DNA of 64,000 nt from Pseudoxanthomonas sp. (GTDB lineage: Bacteria; Pseudomonadota; Gammaproteobacteria; Xanthomonadales; Xanthomonadaceae): NCBI RefSeq assembly GCF_035999195.1, contig NZ_DASYGY010000009.1, positions 310,001-374,000 of the forward strand, given 5' to 3'. Below the pieces are notes generated by a model. It saw only the letters and a program-made list of their open reading frames with translations. It did no database searches and was not told the DNA's origin. Below are positions 39,442 to 49,454 of the stretch, piece by piece; position 1 is the first letter of the stretch; each line of letters opens with the position of its first letter. A program made the translations under genes and the position numbers.

Positions 39442-40565
39442 CGCGCCGCGCCCATCGCGGCGACGAACCGGTCGAACAGCGGCGCCACGTCATGCGGTCC
39501 GGGCGAGGCTTCCGGATGGCCCTGGAACGAGAACGCCGGCGCATCGGTCAGTTCGATGCCCTGGTTGGTGCCGTCGAACAGCGAGCGGTGGATCACGCGC
39601 ACGTTGGCCGGCAGGGTCGCTTCGTCCACGGCAAAGCCGTGGTTCTGCGACGTGATCATCACGCGACCCGTGTCGATGTCCTGCACGGGGTGGTTGGCGC
39701 CGTGGTGGCCGTGGCCCATCTTCATGGTCTGAGCGCCGGCGGCGAGCGCCAGCAACTGATGGCCGAGGCAGATGCCGAAGGTCGGGATCTTCTTCGCGAT
39801 GAATTCGCGGATGGCGGCGATGGCGTAATCGCACGGCGCCGGATCGCCGGGTCCGTTGGACAGGAACACGCCATCGGGCTGCATCGCCAGCGCGTCGGCG
39901 GCGCTGGTCTGCGCGGGCACCACGGTGACGTCGCAGCCGCGCTCGGCCAGCATGCGCAGGATATTGTGCTTCACGCCGAAGTCGTAGGCCACGACCTTGA
40001 ACTTCGCCGGCGCCTGCACAAAGGCATTACGGTCGAGGTCGAGCTGGCCGTCGCGCCACGGATACGGCGTGTCGGTGGTCACCACCTTGGCCAGGTCCAT
40101 GCCCTTCAGCCCGGGGAACTTGCGTGCGGCTTCAAGCGCCTGCTCGACATCGAGGCCGTCGCCGGCCATCAGCGCGCCGTTCTGGGCGCCGCGTTCGCGC
40201 AGGATGCGGGTCAGCTTGCGGGTGTCGATGCCGGCGATGGCGACGATGCCGCGCGTGGACAGCCACTCCGGCAGCGCCTGCTGGTTGCGCCAGCTGCTGG
40301 GACGGCGCGGCACGTCGCGCACGATCAGGCCGGCGCACCACACCCTGGACGCTTCGTCGTCCTGATCGGTGCAGCCGGTGTTGCCTATATGGGGATACGT
40401 CAGGGTGACGAGCTGGCGGGCATAGGACGGATCGGTCAGGATTTCCTGGTAGCCGGTCATCGCGGTGTTGAACACCACTTCGCCGACCGAAAGGCCGTCT
40501 GCGCCTACGGATTCGCCCTCGAATACGGTGCCGTCTTCGAGTACGAGCATTGCGGGTCGTGTCAC
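39438..40565 (-). CDS. carA: Carbamoyl phosphate synthase small subunit (glutaminase)
   Basis: 375 aa from a GTG at 40565 (MTRPAMLVLEDGTVFEGESVG); the ATG at 40550 is the alternative. N-terminal CarA domain, then a class I glutamine amidotransferase with nucleophile near Cys266 (GICLGHQLLALAAG) and His/Glu late (GHPEASPGPHD). It releases ammonia from glutamine and channels it to CarB. A minus-strand TACAAT at 40674-40679 about 109 bp upstream is a possible -10 box. Order dapB-carA-carB is the usual one in gammaproteobacteria. Confidence 0.95.
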   Translation of the reverse strand: MTRPAMLVLEDGTVFEGESVGADGLSVGEVVFNTAMTGYQEILTDPSYARQLVTLTYPHIGNTGCTDQDDEASRVWCAGLIVRDVPRRPSSWRNQQALPEWLSTRGIVAIAGIDTRKLTRILRERGAQNGALMAGDGLDVEQALEAARKFPGLKGMDLAKVVTTDTPYPWRDGQLDLDRNAFVQAPAKFKVVAYDFGVKHNILRMLAERGCDVTVVPAQTSAADALAMQPDGVFLSNGPGDPAPCDYAIAAIREFIAKKIPTFGICLGHQLLALAAGAQTMKMGHGHHGANHPVQDIDTGRVMITSQNHGFAVDEATLPANVRVIHRSLFDGTNQGIELTDAPAFSFQGHPEASPGPHDVAPLFDRFVAAMGAAR

Positions 40566-40788
40566 GGGGTTCGCCTTGGGGTGGAGGAACCCTGTCCCAC
40601 CGGCTTGCGGCTGCAAGAAACCGCGGACGCGGCGTCGATCCGGTCCGTGGCGATGGGTAACAGGCGAGCGGGAATTGTACGGAAACGGCCTGTTCAGCGC
40701 CACCTTTTTTTGCCCGCCAGACCATTGGCAGACCGCCGCCATCCTGCGTGTTCAGGTTGCCGCACGACCCTGCCGCGCGGCGGTACCT

Positions 40789-41502
40789 TCAATCCAGCAG
40801 GTCGCGCACCCGGTAGCGCCCGGCCGGACGGCCCGCGAGCTTGCGCGCCGCATGCAGGGCGCCGCGCGCGAAGACGTCGCGGTGCGTCGCGCGGTGGATC
40901 AGTTCGACGCGTTCACCCAGGCCGGCGAACTGCACCGTGTGCTCGCCGACGATGTCGCCGGCACGCAGGCTGGCGTAATGCACCGGCGCGCCCGCGCTGC
41001 CGGCCGCCTCCCCGAGCGTCAGTGCGGTACCCGAGGGCGCATCCTTCTTGTGCACGTGGTGCGACTCCACCACGTCCACGTCCCAGCCCGGCAGCGCGGC
41101 GGCCGCGCGCTCCACCAGCTCGGCCAGCACGGCGACGCCCAGGCTGAAATTGGTCGCCCAGACCACCGGAATCCTGGCGGCCGCCTGCCCCACCGCCTCG
41201 ATCTGCGCGGCGGAGATGCCGGTGGTGCCGGACACCAGCGGCACGCCACGTTCTACGCACAGCGCGAGGATGGGATCGAACCCGTCGGGCAAGCTGAAAT
41301 CGATGGCGACATCGAACGCCGGCACGCCGGCCAGTTCACTGGCGGCGAAATGCGGCACGCCGTCCACCACGCGCGGCGACGGCGTGCGTCGCGTCACCGC
41401 CGCGACCACCTGGTACTGATCGGGCTGTTCGGCCGACAGGCGGAGCAGCGACTGGCCCATGCGGCCGGAGGCGCCATGGACGAGGACACGAAGCATGTTC
41501 AT
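40789..41502 (-). CDS. dapB: 4-hydroxy-tetrahydrodipicolinate reductase
   Basis: 237 aa, the shorter DapB type. NAD(P)-binding GASGRMG at residues 10-16, TGIS and ATNFSLGV near the active site, and the ESHHVHKKDAPSGTA substrate-binding segment. It catalyses the second step of the lysine/diaminopimelate branch. First ATG at 41502 (a second ATG is two codons later). TACCAT lies 6 nt upstream of the first ATG, so the mRNA may be leaderless. It precedes carA by 223 bp on the same strand. Confidence 0.96.
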   Translation of the reverse strand: MNMLRVLVHGASGRMGQSLLRLSAEQPDQYQVVAAVTRRTPSPRVVDGVPHFAASELAGVPAFDVAIDFSLPDGFDPILALCVERGVPLVSGTTGISAAQIEAVGQAAARIPVVWATNFSLGVAVLAELVERAAAALPGWDVDVVESHHVHKKDAPSGTALTLGEAAGSAGAPVHYASLRAGDIVGEHTVQFAGLGERVELIHRATHRDVFARGALHAARKLAGRPAGRYRVRDLLD

Positions 41503-41508
41503 GACCGC

Positions 41509-41514
41509 ATGGTA
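41509..41514 (-). promoter_or_regulatory. dapB: -10 box for dapB (leaderless arrangement)
   Basis: TACCAT on the minus strand, 6 nt before the dapB ATG at 41502. The -35 is not obvious. Confidence 0.45.
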
Positions 41515-41651
41515 GCCGCCGGCCGGTGGACGCGCGACCGTCGCGCGAGGATGGCGTCAGACGACCACGTCCGGCGATGTCTCAGGCACGACAGCGGGCG
41601 GGAGCGACGGGGTCCGGCATTCTGCGAAAGGACGGACCTTCCCGGAACCGA

Positions 41652-42968
41652 TCACGCTGCCGGCACCTGCGGCTTGCCCAGGTGGTAGCCCTGCGCGAAC
41701 GGCACGCCGAGCGCCTTCAGCGTCAATCGTTGCGCCTCGGTTTCGACGCCCTCGGCGATCAGCTGCGCCCGCGTACCCTCGGCGAACGTCAGCAGCGCCG
41801 AAATCAGGGCCTGCATGCGCGGACGCTGGTCGACTTCGCGCACGAGGGTGATGTCGAGCTTGATGATGTCCGGCGCGAGTCGCAGGACATGGCGCAGGCT
41901 CGCGAACCCGGCCCCCGTGTCGTCCACGGCGATGCGCACGCCCTGCGCCTGCAGCGCCGCCAAGCAGTCGTTCAGGCGCCCGTAGTCGTCGACGGCGGTG
42001 TGTTCGGTGATTTCCAGCACCAGGCGATGCGGCGCCTGCGAGGCCAGCAGCGCCTGCAGGCGCGGGTGGCATGCGGTCTCGGGCGAGACGTTGAGCGCCA
42101 GATACGCGTGTTCGGGCACGTGCGGCATCGTTGCCAGCCCCGCTTCCACCGCCGCCAGTTCCAGCGGCACGCTCATGCCGAGGCGGGCGGCATCCTCGAA
42201 CCAGCCCGACGTGGACACGTCGTGCTCCACCGGAAAGCGCGCCAGGGCTTCATAGCCGACCACCGCGCCATCTGCGAGCCGCACGATGGGCTGCAGCGCG
42301 GACTGCAGTCTCGATTCTCCCAGCACCTGTTCGATGCGCGCACGCACGTCGCTCGATCGCTGCCGGTCGCGTTCGGCGTGGCTACGACGCCCCTCCAGTG
42401 CCGCACGCATCTGCGCGTGTTCGATGGCCTTGTACAGGCTGGCGGCCACCAGCGTGCTCAACTGCTCGAGGATGCGGCAGTCGGCGTCGGTGTACGCGGA
42501 CGGCAACGTCGAGATGACCTTGAGCACGCCCACGGTCTGCTGGCGGAACTGCAGCGGCGCCACCAGCATCGAACGCAGTCCCACCTGGCGACAGGCATCG
42601 CGGTTCACCCGCGGATCGGTCTCGCTGTCGTCGCAGCGCATCACCTTGCGCTCGCCAATGCAGCGCCCCGACAGGCTGCCCTGCACCGGCAGCGTCATGC
42701 CGACCTGGTGGGCCGCGATGCCGCTGGCCGACCAGTAGCGCATCCGGTCGCCGTCGATGATCTCCAGCACCGCACCGGCAGAGCGCGTCAGTTCCTGTGC
42801 GCGATGCGTGACGGCATCGACGACATCCTGGGGATCCGGCCCGGCGGCGGCGATCTCGCTCTGGGCCGCCACGATGCGCATGAGCAGCGCGACTGCATCC
42901 GCCTCGCTCATTGCCCGCTCCGGCGGGCGCGCCGCCGGCAGTGGGATCGGTTTGGTATCGCGGACCAT
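41652..42968 (-). CDS. GAF-EAL c-di-GMP phosphodiesterase
   Basis: 438 aa from ATG 42968 (MVRDTKPIPLP), preceded by GGGAG. N-terminal GAF domain (about residues 35-180: GAVLEIIDGDRMRYWSASG, RQVGLRSMLVAPLQ). C-terminal EAL domain with the motif EAL (YEALARF), Asn of LNVSPET, EITEH, DDTGAGFASL, IKLD, AEGVET and QGYHLGKP. The catalytic metal and base residues are therefore present and the enzyme should hydrolyse c-di-GMP to pGpG. The GAF ligand is unknown. It is the third c-di-GMP gene in this window after rpfG and the GGDEF gene. Confidence 0.9.
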   Translation of the reverse strand: MVRDTKPIPLPAARPPERAMSEADAVALLMRIVAAQSEIAAAGPDPQDVVDAVTHRAQELTRSAGAVLEIIDGDRMRYWSASGIAAHQVGMTLPVQGSLSGRCIGERKVMRCDDSETDPRVNRDACRQVGLRSMLVAPLQFRQQTVGVLKVISTLPSAYTDADCRILEQLSTLVAASLYKAIEHAQMRAALEGRRSHAERDRQRSSDVRARIEQVLGESRLQSALQPIVRLADGAVVGYEALARFPVEHDVSTSGWFEDAARLGMSVPLELAAVEAGLATMPHVPEHAYLALNVSPETACHPRLQALLASQAPHRLVLEITEHTAVDDYGRLNDCLAALQAQGVRIAVDDTGAGFASLRHVLRLAPDIIKLDITLVREVDQRPRMQALISALLTFAEGTRAQLIAEGVETEAQRLTLKALGVPFAQGYHLGKPQVPAA

Positions 42969-43106
42969 CTCCTTCACTCCCTGAGGATGATGACGGGAGC
43001 GCGTTGACGCCTGCATCCCGATGGGCACGATGCTAGGCCCGTCATGTCACAGTTGTCGAGTACACCGGTTTATCTGGCGGCGCACCATGAGCGTGGAGTG
43101 CCCGCG

Positions 43107-44270
43107 TCAGGAGAGGACGCGACCCAGCCGCCCCGCCGCGATCTCTTCCACCGCACGCCCAAGCGCGGCCAGATCCACGCCCGCCTCGAACCCGATCCGG
43201 AAATGCACCTCGCCCTCGGGCGTGCGCGAGGAGTGGATAGACGACAGGCTCACCGCATGCCGCTCGAACACGTGCAGCAGCGCGCGCAACGACCCGGGCC
43301 GGTCCTCCGGCAGATGCACGCTGAGGGCCTCGCCGGCCGCGAGATCGGCCAGCAGGTATCCGATCCGCTCGTAGCTGTAGTTGCCTTCGGCGAGCGACGC
43401 CTCACCGATGGCGATGCGGTTGTCGTGCAGGAACTCGTCGCGGAAGGCGGCACGCGCAGCGTCGCTGCCGTCGCCCACCAGTGCCGCCATCCGGGCGATC
43501 TGGTCGCCCAGCGCCTGCAGCATGTCGCCGGCGTGGGGATTGCCGAACTGGATATCCTCGTAGATCGCCGGATTGAGCGACAGGATGCGCGCGATGATGG
43601 CCGCATCCATCTCGAACGAGGCCGAACGGAACGGCATCACTGCCGCCAGATCGCCGACCTGCGCCGCCTGTCCGCGCAGGACGCCGGCCTGGGCCAGGTG
43701 CGTCGCGTGGACCATCGCCTGCACCAGGGCCATCACCCTGTCGTGCTGTTCGGGCGTGGCATGCACGCATTCGGCTTCCAGCGCCGTCAACAGGTCGGCC
43801 AGCCACGGCCGCCACCGCCGCAGGCGCGCCTCACAGACCACCATCACCCTGCCCCTCAGGGTGGGCGCCTTCGGCGGTGCGGTCATCGGGTGCAGGCCGA
43901 CGACTTCAGCCCGCGAACGCAGCATCGCAGCCACCGGCGCGGTCTTGATGGAGGTGACATCGAGCCAGAGTTTGCCGGCTTCGCTCCCGCCGGCCAGGGC
44001 GACATAACGGTCGATCAGTGCCGGGGTGTGGCGGATCGGCGCGGAGAACACCAGCACATCCGCGCGCCGGACGAGTTCCGCTTCATCGATGGACCGCGCG
44101 TCCGCCGGATCGTGGCCGATGACCCCAAGCCCCATCCGGGCCCGGAAGAACCGGTGCAGCCAGCGGCCATAGGCACCCGCGCTGCCGACGATGCCCACCA
44201 ACGGGCGCTGCGGCATATCGGTTGCCGCAGCGCCGTCCTGCGGAACGGCAGGTTCAGTCGGCACGGACAT
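43107..44270 (-). CDS. Prephenate dehydrogenase with C-terminal ACT domain
   Basis: 387 aa from ATG 44270; ATG 44216 (MPQRPLVGIVG) is an alternative start next to the NAD-binding motif. NAD site VGIVGSAGAYGRW, TSIKTAPV and HPMTAPP segments are TyrA-like. The C-terminal 90 residues (SVHLPEDRPGSLRALLHVFE) form an ACT domain, the likely place for tyrosine feedback. It lacks the chorismate mutase part of E. coli TyrA. With the longer start it overlaps the upstream transglutaminase gene by 17 bp. Product: hydroxyphenylpyruvate for tyrosine. Confidence 0.85.
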   Translation of the reverse strand: MSVPTEPAVPQDGAAATDMPQRPLVGIVGSAGAYGRWLHRFFRARMGLGVIGHDPADARSIDEAELVRRADVLVFSAPIRHTPALIDRYVALAGGSEAGKLWLDVTSIKTAPVAAMLRSRAEVVGLHPMTAPPKAPTLRGRVMVVCEARLRRWRPWLADLLTALEAECVHATPEQHDRVMALVQAMVHATHLAQAGVLRGQAAQVGDLAAVMPFRSASFEMDAAIIARILSLNPAIYEDIQFGNPHAGDMLQALGDQIARMAALVGDGSDAARAAFRDEFLHDNRIAIGEASLAEGNYSYERIGYLLADLAAGEALSVHLPEDRPGSLRALLHVFERHAVSLSSIHSSRTPEGEVHFRIGFEAGVDLAALGRAVEEIAAGRLGRVLS

Positions 44271-46149
44271 CCGCCGCCAGATAGACGATCTGCTCGCGCA
44301 GGCCGGGGAGGATCTTCTGCATCGTGCGCGCGTAGGCGGTGTTGTACTCCGGCGAGCAGACAGGGCCAGGCGTGCGGTCGTCCAGCCGGCGGTTGATGCG
44401 GATGCGGTTGCCTTCGCGCCGGTAGGTCGCGCGGAAAGCGACGTTGCCCTCCTCGACATCCACGTTGCCGGGCAGCGAGGCGATGCGCATCCCCGGGGCC
44501 AGTTCGATCGTGTAGTCCTCCTCCGAGTAGATGCCGCCGCAGCCGCTCTCGCCCGCGGGCTGGTCCACGCTCCCCAGGTTGCGCGCCACGATGCTCGCGA
44601 TCGGCGCGTAGCTGATGAACCAGGGCTGCGCTTGCAGGCCACCCGACGCCGGCAGCATCCGTGCGACCTCGAAGTCCGCGTCGATGCTGAAGTCGTCCTG
44701 CAGCGGTCGGGCGTCGGGATAGCGAACGGTACCGTCGGCGCGCAGGGCCATGCGCTCGAAGTAGCGCCGCACCATCTTGGCCGCCTCGGCTGCGGGCAGC
44801 TCGCGGAACTGGTCGCGCGCCATCACCGCCAGCCTGCCGCTGAGTTCCACCTGCTGGCTGCCCTTGACCGAACCGTCGGCGGCGATCCGCACCGTCGTGC
44901 GCAGCTTCTGGCCATCGCGGCCCGCTTCACGCAACGGCGTCGATGCGCCTTGATGATGGCCCTCCACCAGCAGCACCGGCTTGCCCGCGGATCCGTTCGG
45001 CAGAGACCCGAACGGCACGGTGGCCGCGGTGGAATCGGCGTATAAATCCAGGCTTGGAATGTAGGTGATGACGTGGTTGACCACCGATGCCACCGGTATC
45101 TTTGGCAGCGTGTAGGTGCCACCGGCGTTGATCAGGGCCTGCGTACTCGGAATACCCCTGGCGGCCAACAACGCCTGCAACAGCGTGGCGTGGTCCTTGC
45201 AGTCTCCCATGCGGTTGTCCAGCACCTGGTCCAGGTCGCGCGGCACGACGGCACCCAGACCGATGCAGTTGCCCGCGTAGGTGATGTTGCGCGACACCCA
45301 TTCGTAAAGACGCCTGGCGGTCTCGCGCGGTTCGCGCGCGTCGCCGGCGATCTCGTCGGCCAGCGTGCGGATGCGCGGCGTCGGCACCGCCTTCGCGTTT
45401 GCCGGACCACCGTATGCCTGCGCGATCTGCGCATAGTCGCGGAAGGTGGAGTAGGCGTAGCCGGGATAGCGCTCGGGGTTGTACACGCTGTCGCGCAAGC
45501 TTTCTCGGGGCACCGGCGTGCGGTTGCGCCAGCGCCACTCGATCACGCGACGGCCGTCGCGCTCGCGCGTGCTCTCCTGCATCTGCCAGGACTGGTGGCC
45601 GGCCTGCACCGTGGCCGGCGCGTCCAGCGTGATCTTCACGTCGCCGTAGTATTCGGCGGGGTTGAAATTCTCGATCACCGAGAACTGACCCGGAAACATC
45701 GGCTGCAGGGCGGTCAACCTGTAGGCGAACACGGTGGTGTCGCCGACGGCCAGGTCGGGGAACACCACCGTCAGCGTGGTGTTGTCGGAGTACACGGGCG
45801 AGTCGCCTTCGTGCCCGGCTGCGGACTGCACCTGGTAGTTGCCGGGCGGCACCACGACCTTGCGACCGTCGGCCTTGAGCGTGTAGGCCGTCACCACCTC
45901 GGCCTTCTGGATGCTGGTGCTGTAGCCGACCGACGCGGTCTTGGCCGCTTCCAGCGCAGCCTCCTTCAACACCTTGGTCGCGGTCTCGCGCGTCTCCACG
46001 TAACGGCCGTCGGCGTCGACGACGTAATCCACATGCTCATGCTCGACCTGCAACGGCCGCTCTTCGGCGGCCTGCGCCGATGCCGCGTGGGCCAGTACCG
46101 ATGCCGCGACCAGGCAGAACCCGGCCACCTTCCCCAAGTGCTTGCGCAT
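44254..46149 (-). CDS. Secreted DUF3857/transglutaminase-like protein
   Basis: 631 aa from ATG 46149 (MRKHLGKVAGFCLVAASVLAHAASAQAA signal peptide); GGGAGG lies 10 nt upstream. N-terminal DUF3857 beta-rich domain, then a transglutaminase-like fold with catalytic Cys in NRMGDCKDHATLLQALL, and His and Asp in VVNHVITYIPSLDLYADST, then a C-terminal beta domain. Such proteins are periplasmic or surface proteases/transferases of unknown substrate. Same strand as dnaJ (133 bp upstream), with a hairpin between. Confidence 0.82.
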   Translation of the reverse strand: MRKHLGKVAGFCLVAASVLAHAASAQAAEERPLQVEHEHVDYVVDADGRYVETRETATKVLKEAALEAAKTASVGYSTSIQKAEVVTAYTLKADGRKVVVPPGNYQVQSAAGHEGDSPVYSDNTTLTVVFPDLAVGDTTVFAYRLTALQPMFPGQFSVIENFNPAEYYGDVKITLDAPATVQAGHQSWQMQESTRERDGRRVIEWRWRNRTPVPRESLRDSVYNPERYPGYAYSTFRDYAQIAQAYGGPANAKAVPTPRIRTLADEIAGDAREPRETARRLYEWVSRNITYAGNCIGLGAVVPRDLDQVLDNRMGDCKDHATLLQALLAARGIPSTQALINAGGTYTLPKIPVASVVNHVITYIPSLDLYADSTAATVPFGSLPNGSAGKPVLLVEGHHQGASTPLREAGRDGQKLRTTVRIAADGSVKGSQQVELSGRLAVMARDQFRELPAAEAAKMVRRYFERMALRADGTVRYPDARPLQDDFSIDADFEVARMLPASGGLQAQPWFISYAPIASIVARNLGSVDQPAGESGCGGIYSEEDYTIELAPGMRIASLPGNVDVEEGNVAFRATYRREGNRIRINRRLDDRTPGPVCSPEYNTAYARTMQKILPGLREQIVYLAADVRAD

Positions 46150-46231
46150 TCCCCACGTCCTCCCTGTCCGCATGCGTAGGCCGCCGGCTGGCGACGCGCC
46201 ATCCTAGCAACGGTTCGGCGCCAGAACGCAG

Positions 46232-46255
46232 GACGCCCGGCAGGGACCGGGCGTC
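46232..46255 (-). terminator. Hairpin after dnaJ
   Basis: 9-bp stem GACGCCCGG / CCGGGCGTC with a 6-nt loop, 28 bp downstream of the dnaJ stop. No T-tract follows, so it may be a weak or Rho-assisted terminator. Confidence 0.5.
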
Positions 46256-46282
46256 GGCGGGTTGACAGGATCCGGCAGGGCC

Positions 46283-47404
46283 TCAGGACGTCATGCGGTC
46301 CCAGAAGCCCTTCACGCCGTCGAGAAAGGTCGCCGACTTCGGCGAATGCTTGCGCGCTTCCTCGCCGCTGAAGGTGGCCTCGAACTTCTCCAGCAGCTCG
46401 CGCTGCTCGGGGGTCAGGTTGACCGGCGTTTCCACCACCACGCGGCAGTACAGATCGCCTTCGCTGCGGCTGCGTACGGACTTGACGCCCTTGCCGCGCA
46501 GGCGGAACAGCTTGCCGGTCTGGGTCTCGGCAGGAATGCGGATCTCGGCCTCGCCCTTCAGCGTGGGCACGCGCACCGTATCGCCCAGCGCCGCCTGCGA
46601 AATGCGGATCGGCACTTCGCAGTGCAGATCGTCGCCGTCGCGCTGGAAGATGTCGTGCTCGCGCACGCGCACTTCCACGTACAGGTCGCCCGGCGGTGTG
46701 CCGGGCGGGCCCGCCTCGCCTTCGCCGGTCAGGCGGATGCGGTCGCCACTGTCCACGCCGGCCGGAATCTTGACCGACAGGACCTTCTCTTCCTCCACGC
46801 GACCGGCGCCATGGCACTCGGTGCACGGATTCCTGATGGTCTGGCCGCGGCCGCCGCACGCCGGACAGGCCTGCTGCATGGCGAAGATGCCGCGCTGCAT
46901 GCGCACGTTGCCGCGTCCGCCGCAGGTGCCGCAGGTCTCGATCCTGCCGTCGGCGGAACCGGAGCCCTTGCAGGGTTCGCAGGCCACCAGCGACGGAAGC
47001 TCGATGCGCTTCTCGATCCCCGCGACCGCCTCTTCCAGGTCCAGCTCCATCACGTAGCCGACGTCGGCGCCACGACGTGCGGCGCGCGCGCCGCCTCCGC
47101 CGAAGATGTTGCCGAAGATGTCGCCGAAGATGTCGCCCATGTCCGGGCCGCCGGGACCGCCGCCTCCGCCCATGCCGTGCTCGAACGCGGCATGTCCGTG
47201 CGCATCGTAGGCGCGCCGCTTGGCCCCGTCGGACAGGACTTCGTAGGCCTCCTTGCATTCCTTGAAGGCGGCCTCGGCCGCGGCATCGCCGGGATTGCGG
47301 TCCGGGTGGTGCTTCATCGCGCAGCGGCGATAGGCCTTCTTCAGGTCCTCGTCGCTGGCGTTGCGCGCCACGCCAAGGACTTCGTAGTAATCGCGTTTGC
47401 TCAT
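46283..47404 (-). CDS. dnaJ: Chaperone protein DnaJ
   Basis: 373 aa. J domain with HPD (MKHHPDRNPGD), Gly-rich region (EHGMGGGGGPGGPDMGD), four CxxCxGxG zinc repeats (CEPCKGSGS, CGTCGGRG, CPACGGRG, CTECHGAG) and the C-terminal substrate-binding domain. Stimulates DnaK ATPase. It follows dnaK by 127 bp on the same strand. Confidence 0.98.
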   Translation of the reverse strand: MSKRDYYEVLGVARNASDEDLKKAYRRCAMKHHPDRNPGDAAAEAAFKECKEAYEVLSDGAKRRAYDAHGHAAFEHGMGGGGGPGGPDMGDIFGDIFGNIFGGGGARAARRGADVGYVMELDLEEAVAGIEKRIELPSLVACEPCKGSGSADGRIETCGTCGGRGNVRMQRGIFAMQQACPACGGRGQTIRNPCTECHGAGRVEEEKVLSVKIPAGVDSGDRIRLTGEGEAGPPGTPPGDLYVEVRVREHDIFQRDGDDLHCEVPIRISQAALGDTVRVPTLKGEAEIRIPAETQTGKLFRLRGKGVKSVRSRSEGDLYCRVVVETPVNLTPEQRELLEKFEATFSGEEARKHSPKSATFLDGVKGFWDRMTS

Positions 47405-47531
47405 GGAAGCCGGGATTCGTTATTCGGGATTCGGGACGGTGGAAGCAAGAGCACGGCGCGGGACCGGGACGGGAACGGAAGAAGCGGAGCTTGCGCTCCG
47501 CTTTTCCGAATCACCGATCCCGGATCACCCA
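47405..47531. other. dnaK-dnaJ intergenic with hairpin and GGGATTCG repeats
   Basis: Contains a 9-bp hairpin AAGCGGAGC-TTGC-GCTCCGCTT (47482-47503), which as RNA on the dnaK strand has a stable GCAA tetraloop, and a short array of GGGATTCG-like units (47410-47440) with inverted CCGAATC/GATCCCGGATC copies at 47504-47525. Possibly an attenuator between dnaK and dnaJ. Confidence 0.4.
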
Positions 47532-49454
47532 TCACGACTTCTTGTCGTCCTTCACCTCGGTGAACTCCGCGTCGACCACGTCGTCGGCCGCTGCCGAGCC
47601 GCCGTCGGCCGCACCGGCGCCTGGCTGCTCGGTGGACGCCACCGCCGCGTACAGCGACTGGGCGGCTTCTTCCAGTGCCTTGGCCTTGGCCTCGATCTGC
47701 GCCTTGTCGTCGCCCTTCATCGCCGTATCCAGCTCGGCGATGGCGGCTTCGACGCGACCGATGACATCACCCGGCACCTTGCTGCCGTGTTCGGTGATGG
47801 CACTGCGGGTGGCGTGCAGCAGGCCGTCGGCCTGGTTGCGCGTCTGCACCAGTTCCTGGAACTTCTTGTCTTCCTCGCGGTGCGCCTCGGCGTCGGCGAC
47901 CATGCGCGCGATCTCGTCCTCGGACAGGCCGGAACCGGCCTTGATCTCGACCTTCTGTTCCTTGTTGGTCTTCTTGTCCTTGGCCGACACGTGCAGGATG
48001 CCGTTGGCGTCGATGTCGAACGACACCTCCACCTGCGGCATGCCGCGCGGCGCCGGCTCGATGCCGGCCAGGTCGAACTTGGCCAGCGACTTGTTGAAGC
48101 GGGCCTGCTCGCGCTCGCCCTGCAGCACGTGCACCGTAACCGCGGACTGGTTGTCCTCGGCGGTGGAGAAGGTCTGCGAAGCCTTGGTCGGGATGGTGGT
48201 GTTCTTCTCGATGATCTTGGTGAACACGCCGCCCAGCGTCTCGATGCCCAGCGACAGCGGGGTCACGTCGAGCAGCAGCACGTCCTTGACGTCGCCGGCC
48301 AGCACGCCGCCCTGGATCGCGGCGCCAAGGGCGACCGCCTCATCGGGGTTGACGTCCTTGCGCGGTTCCTTGCCGAAGAACTCGGCCACCGCCTGCTGCA
48401 CCTTCGGCATGCGGGTCTGGCCGCCGACCAGGATCACCTCGCCGATGTCGCTGGCGCGCAGGCCGGCGTCGTTCAGCGCGATGCGGCAGGGCTCGATGGT
48501 CTTCTTCACCAGGTCTTCCACCAGCGCTTCCAGCTTGGCGCGGGTCAGCTTGATGTTGAGGTGCTTCGGGCCCGAGGCGTCGGCGGTGACGTACGGCAGG
48601 TTCACTTCGGTCTGCTGCGAGCTGGACAGCTCGATCTTGGCGCGCTCGGCCGCGTCCTTCAGGCGCTGCAGGGCCAGCGGATCCTTGCGCAGGTCGATGC
48701 CCTGGTCCTTCTGGAATTCCTCGACGAGGTAGTCGATGACGCGCTTGTCGAAGTCCTCGCCGCCCAGGAAGGTGTCGCCGTTGGTCGCCAGCACTTCGAA
48801 CTGCTTCTCGCCGTCCACGTTGGCGATCTCGATGATCGACACGTCGAAGGTGCCGCCGCCCAGGTCGTACACGACGATCTTGCGGTCGGCACCGCCCTCG
48901 CCCTTGTCCAGGCCATAGGCCAGCGCGGCGGCGGTGGGTTCGTTGATGATGCGCTTGACGTCCAGGCCGGCGATCTTGCCGGCGTCCTTGGTCGCCTGGC
49001 GCTGGCTGTCGTTGAAGTAGGCCGGCACGGTGATGACCGCTTCGGTCACGGTCTCGCCGAGGAAGGCTTCGGCCGTCTTCTTCATCTTCTCCAGGACGCG
49101 CGCGGAGATTTCCTGCGGCGCCATCTTCTTGCCGTCGTTGGTCTGCACCCAGGCGTCGCCGTTGTCGTGCGCGACGATGCCGTACGGCACCAGGTCCAGG
49201 TCCTTCTTCACTTCGGCGTCGGTGAACTTGCGGCCGATCAGGCGCTTCACCGCGTAGAAGGTGTTCTTCGGATTGGTCACGGCCTGGCGCTTGGCCGAGG
49301 CGCCGACCAGCACTTCGCCGTCCTTCGTGTAGGCCACGATGGAGGGCGTGGTGCGGTCGCCTTCCGAGTTCTCGATGACGCGGGCCTTGCCGCCGTCCAT
49401 GATCGCCACGCACGAGTTGGTCGTGCCCAGGTCGATGCCGATGATCTTGCCCAT
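47532..49454 (-). CDS. dnaK: Chaperone protein DnaK (Hsp70)
   Basis: 640 aa. ATPase domain with IGIDLGTTNSCVAIMDGG, VYDLGGGTFDVSIIE and ILVGGQTRMPKVQ; linker VLLLDVTPLSLGIETLGG; substrate-binding lid. C-terminal end (DDVVDAEFTEVKDD) is the conserved DnaK tail. Order hrcA-grpE-dnaK-dnaJ is a classic heat-shock operon. No CIRCE element was seen before it. Confidence 0.99.
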   Translation of the reverse strand: MGKIIGIDLGTTNSCVAIMDGGKARVIENSEGDRTTPSIVAYTKDGEVLVGASAKRQAVTNPKNTFYAVKRLIGRKFTDAEVKKDLDLVPYGIVAHDNGDAWVQTNDGKKMAPQEISARVLEKMKKTAEAFLGETVTEAVITVPAYFNDSQRQATKDAGKIAGLDVKRIINEPTAAALAYGLDKGEGGADRKIVVYDLGGGTFDVSIIEIANVDGEKQFEVLATNGDTFLGGEDFDKRVIDYLVEEFQKDQGIDLRKDPLALQRLKDAAERAKIELSSSQQTEVNLPYVTADASGPKHLNIKLTRAKLEALVEDLVKKTIEPCRIALNDAGLRASDIGEVILVGGQTRMPKVQQAVAEFFGKEPRKDVNPDEAVALGAAIQGGVLAGDVKDVLLLDVTPLSLGIETLGGVFTKIIEKNTTIPTKASQTFSTAEDNQSAVTVHVLQGEREQARFNKSLAKFDLAGIEPAPRGMPQVEVSFDIDANGILHVSAKDKKTNKEQKVEIKAGSGLSEDEIARMVADAEAHREEDKKFQELVQTRNQADGLLHATRSAITEHGSKVPGDVIGRVEAAIAELDTAMKGDDKAQIEAKAKALEEAAQSLYAAVASTEQPGAGAADGGSAAADDVVDAEFTEVKDDKKS